A stretch of DNA of 5,916 nt, taken from positions 1-5,916 of the forward strand of contig CALMNY010000489.1 of assembly GCA_937872125.1 (NCBI GenBank), read 5' to 3'. A program made the position numbers and the translations under genes. Source of the stretch: an uncultured Candidatus Competibacteraceae bacterium. GTDB lineage: Bacteria; Pseudomonadota; Gammaproteobacteria; Competibacterales; Competibacteraceae. How positions within the stretch are numbered: position 1 is the first letter of the stretch; every line of letters starts with the position of its first letter. Positions 1-5,916 of this stretch are shown piece by piece. The notes under the pieces were generated by a model. That model made no database searches, had not been told where the DNA came from, and saw only the letters and a program-made list of their open reading frames with translations.

Positions 1-3720
<3,720 letters not shown>

Positions 3721-3726
3721 CGTCTT

Positions 3727-3732
3727 TCACCC
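3727..3732 (-). promoter_or_regulatory. Ribosome binding site of rpoC
   Basis: On the minus strand the spacer reads GGGTGA, then six bases (AAGACG), then the ATG of rpoC. GGTGA can pair with the 3' part of the anti-Shine-Dalgarno sequence, but the stronger GGAGG core is absent, so this is a modest site. The TGA inside it is also an in-frame stop just before the rpoC start, which excludes an upstream start in that frame. Confidence 0.6.
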
Positions 3733-3748
3733 ACGGAATTGCGTTGTC

Positions 3749-3764
3749 CCGCCTCTCGGGGCGG
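3749..3764 (-). other. Small GC hairpin in the rpoB-rpoC spacer
   Basis: On the minus strand CCGCC and GGCGG form a perfect 5-bp GC stem around a six-base loop (CCGAGA). It lies 15 bases after the rpoB stop codon and about 28 bases before the rpoC start. No run of T follows it, so it does not look like an intrinsic terminator. Blocking rpoC here would also make little sense, because the two subunits are needed in equal amounts. It could be an RNA processing or stability element, or chance in a GC-rich spacer. Confidence 0.35.
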
Positions 3765-3778
3765 CAGGCGTTTCGGCG

Positions 3779-5916
<2,138 letters not shown>

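Noticed and set aside
3749..3764. Spacer hairpin as an intrinsic terminator of rpoB
   Set aside because: The stem is only 5 bp and is followed by GGACAACGC, not a T run. A terminator here would uncouple rpoC from rpoB.
3721..3778. A separate rpoC promoter in the spacer
   Set aside because: I saw no convincing -35/-10 pair on the minus strand of this short GC-rich spacer. Readthrough from the rpoB promoter outside the window explains expression.

Overview
The window holds part of one operon, read entirely on the minus strand: the 3' half of rpoB (RNA polymerase beta subunit), a 58-base spacer, and about the first 88% of rpoC (beta-prime subunit). rpoB enters from the right edge already in progress and stops at 3779. 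rpoC starts at 3720 and runs off the left edge without reaching its stop codon. I translated rpoC codon by codon across all 3720 bases and found one uninterrupted frame of 1240 codons, with no frameshift or internal stop.

The organism looks like a GC-rich gammaproteobacterium. Compared with the E. coli proteins from memory, both subunits are close to colinear. RpoC carries the long trigger-loop insertion (SI3) of Gram-negative enzymes at the E. coli length, and its residue numbers are only +2 relative to E. coli from the active site to the window edge. RpoB differs by a 13-residue insertion in its variable SI2 region, a 2-residue deletion further on, and a C-terminal tail longer by about eight residues. 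The genus cannot be named from this sequence alone.

Layout, right to left, in the direction of transcription: 5916-3779 is the C-terminal 711 or so residues of RpoB, including the NTP-contacting lysines and the C-terminal clamp-contacting region. The rifampicin-resistance region lies upstream, outside the window. 3778-3721 is the spacer, with a small GC hairpin and the rpoC ribosome binding site. 3720-1 is RpoC residues 1-1240, including both zinc sites, the lid/rudder/switch region, the catalytic NADFDGD loop, the bridge helix and the trigger loop with SI3. About 170 C-terminal residues are missing if the protein has the E. coli length.

The two products join with two alpha subunits and omega to form core RNA polymerase, and the active centre is shared between them. 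Nothing here looks like a mobile element, defence system, CRISPR array, RNA gene or undescribed system. This is a conserved housekeeping region, and the findings are small lineage-level variations.
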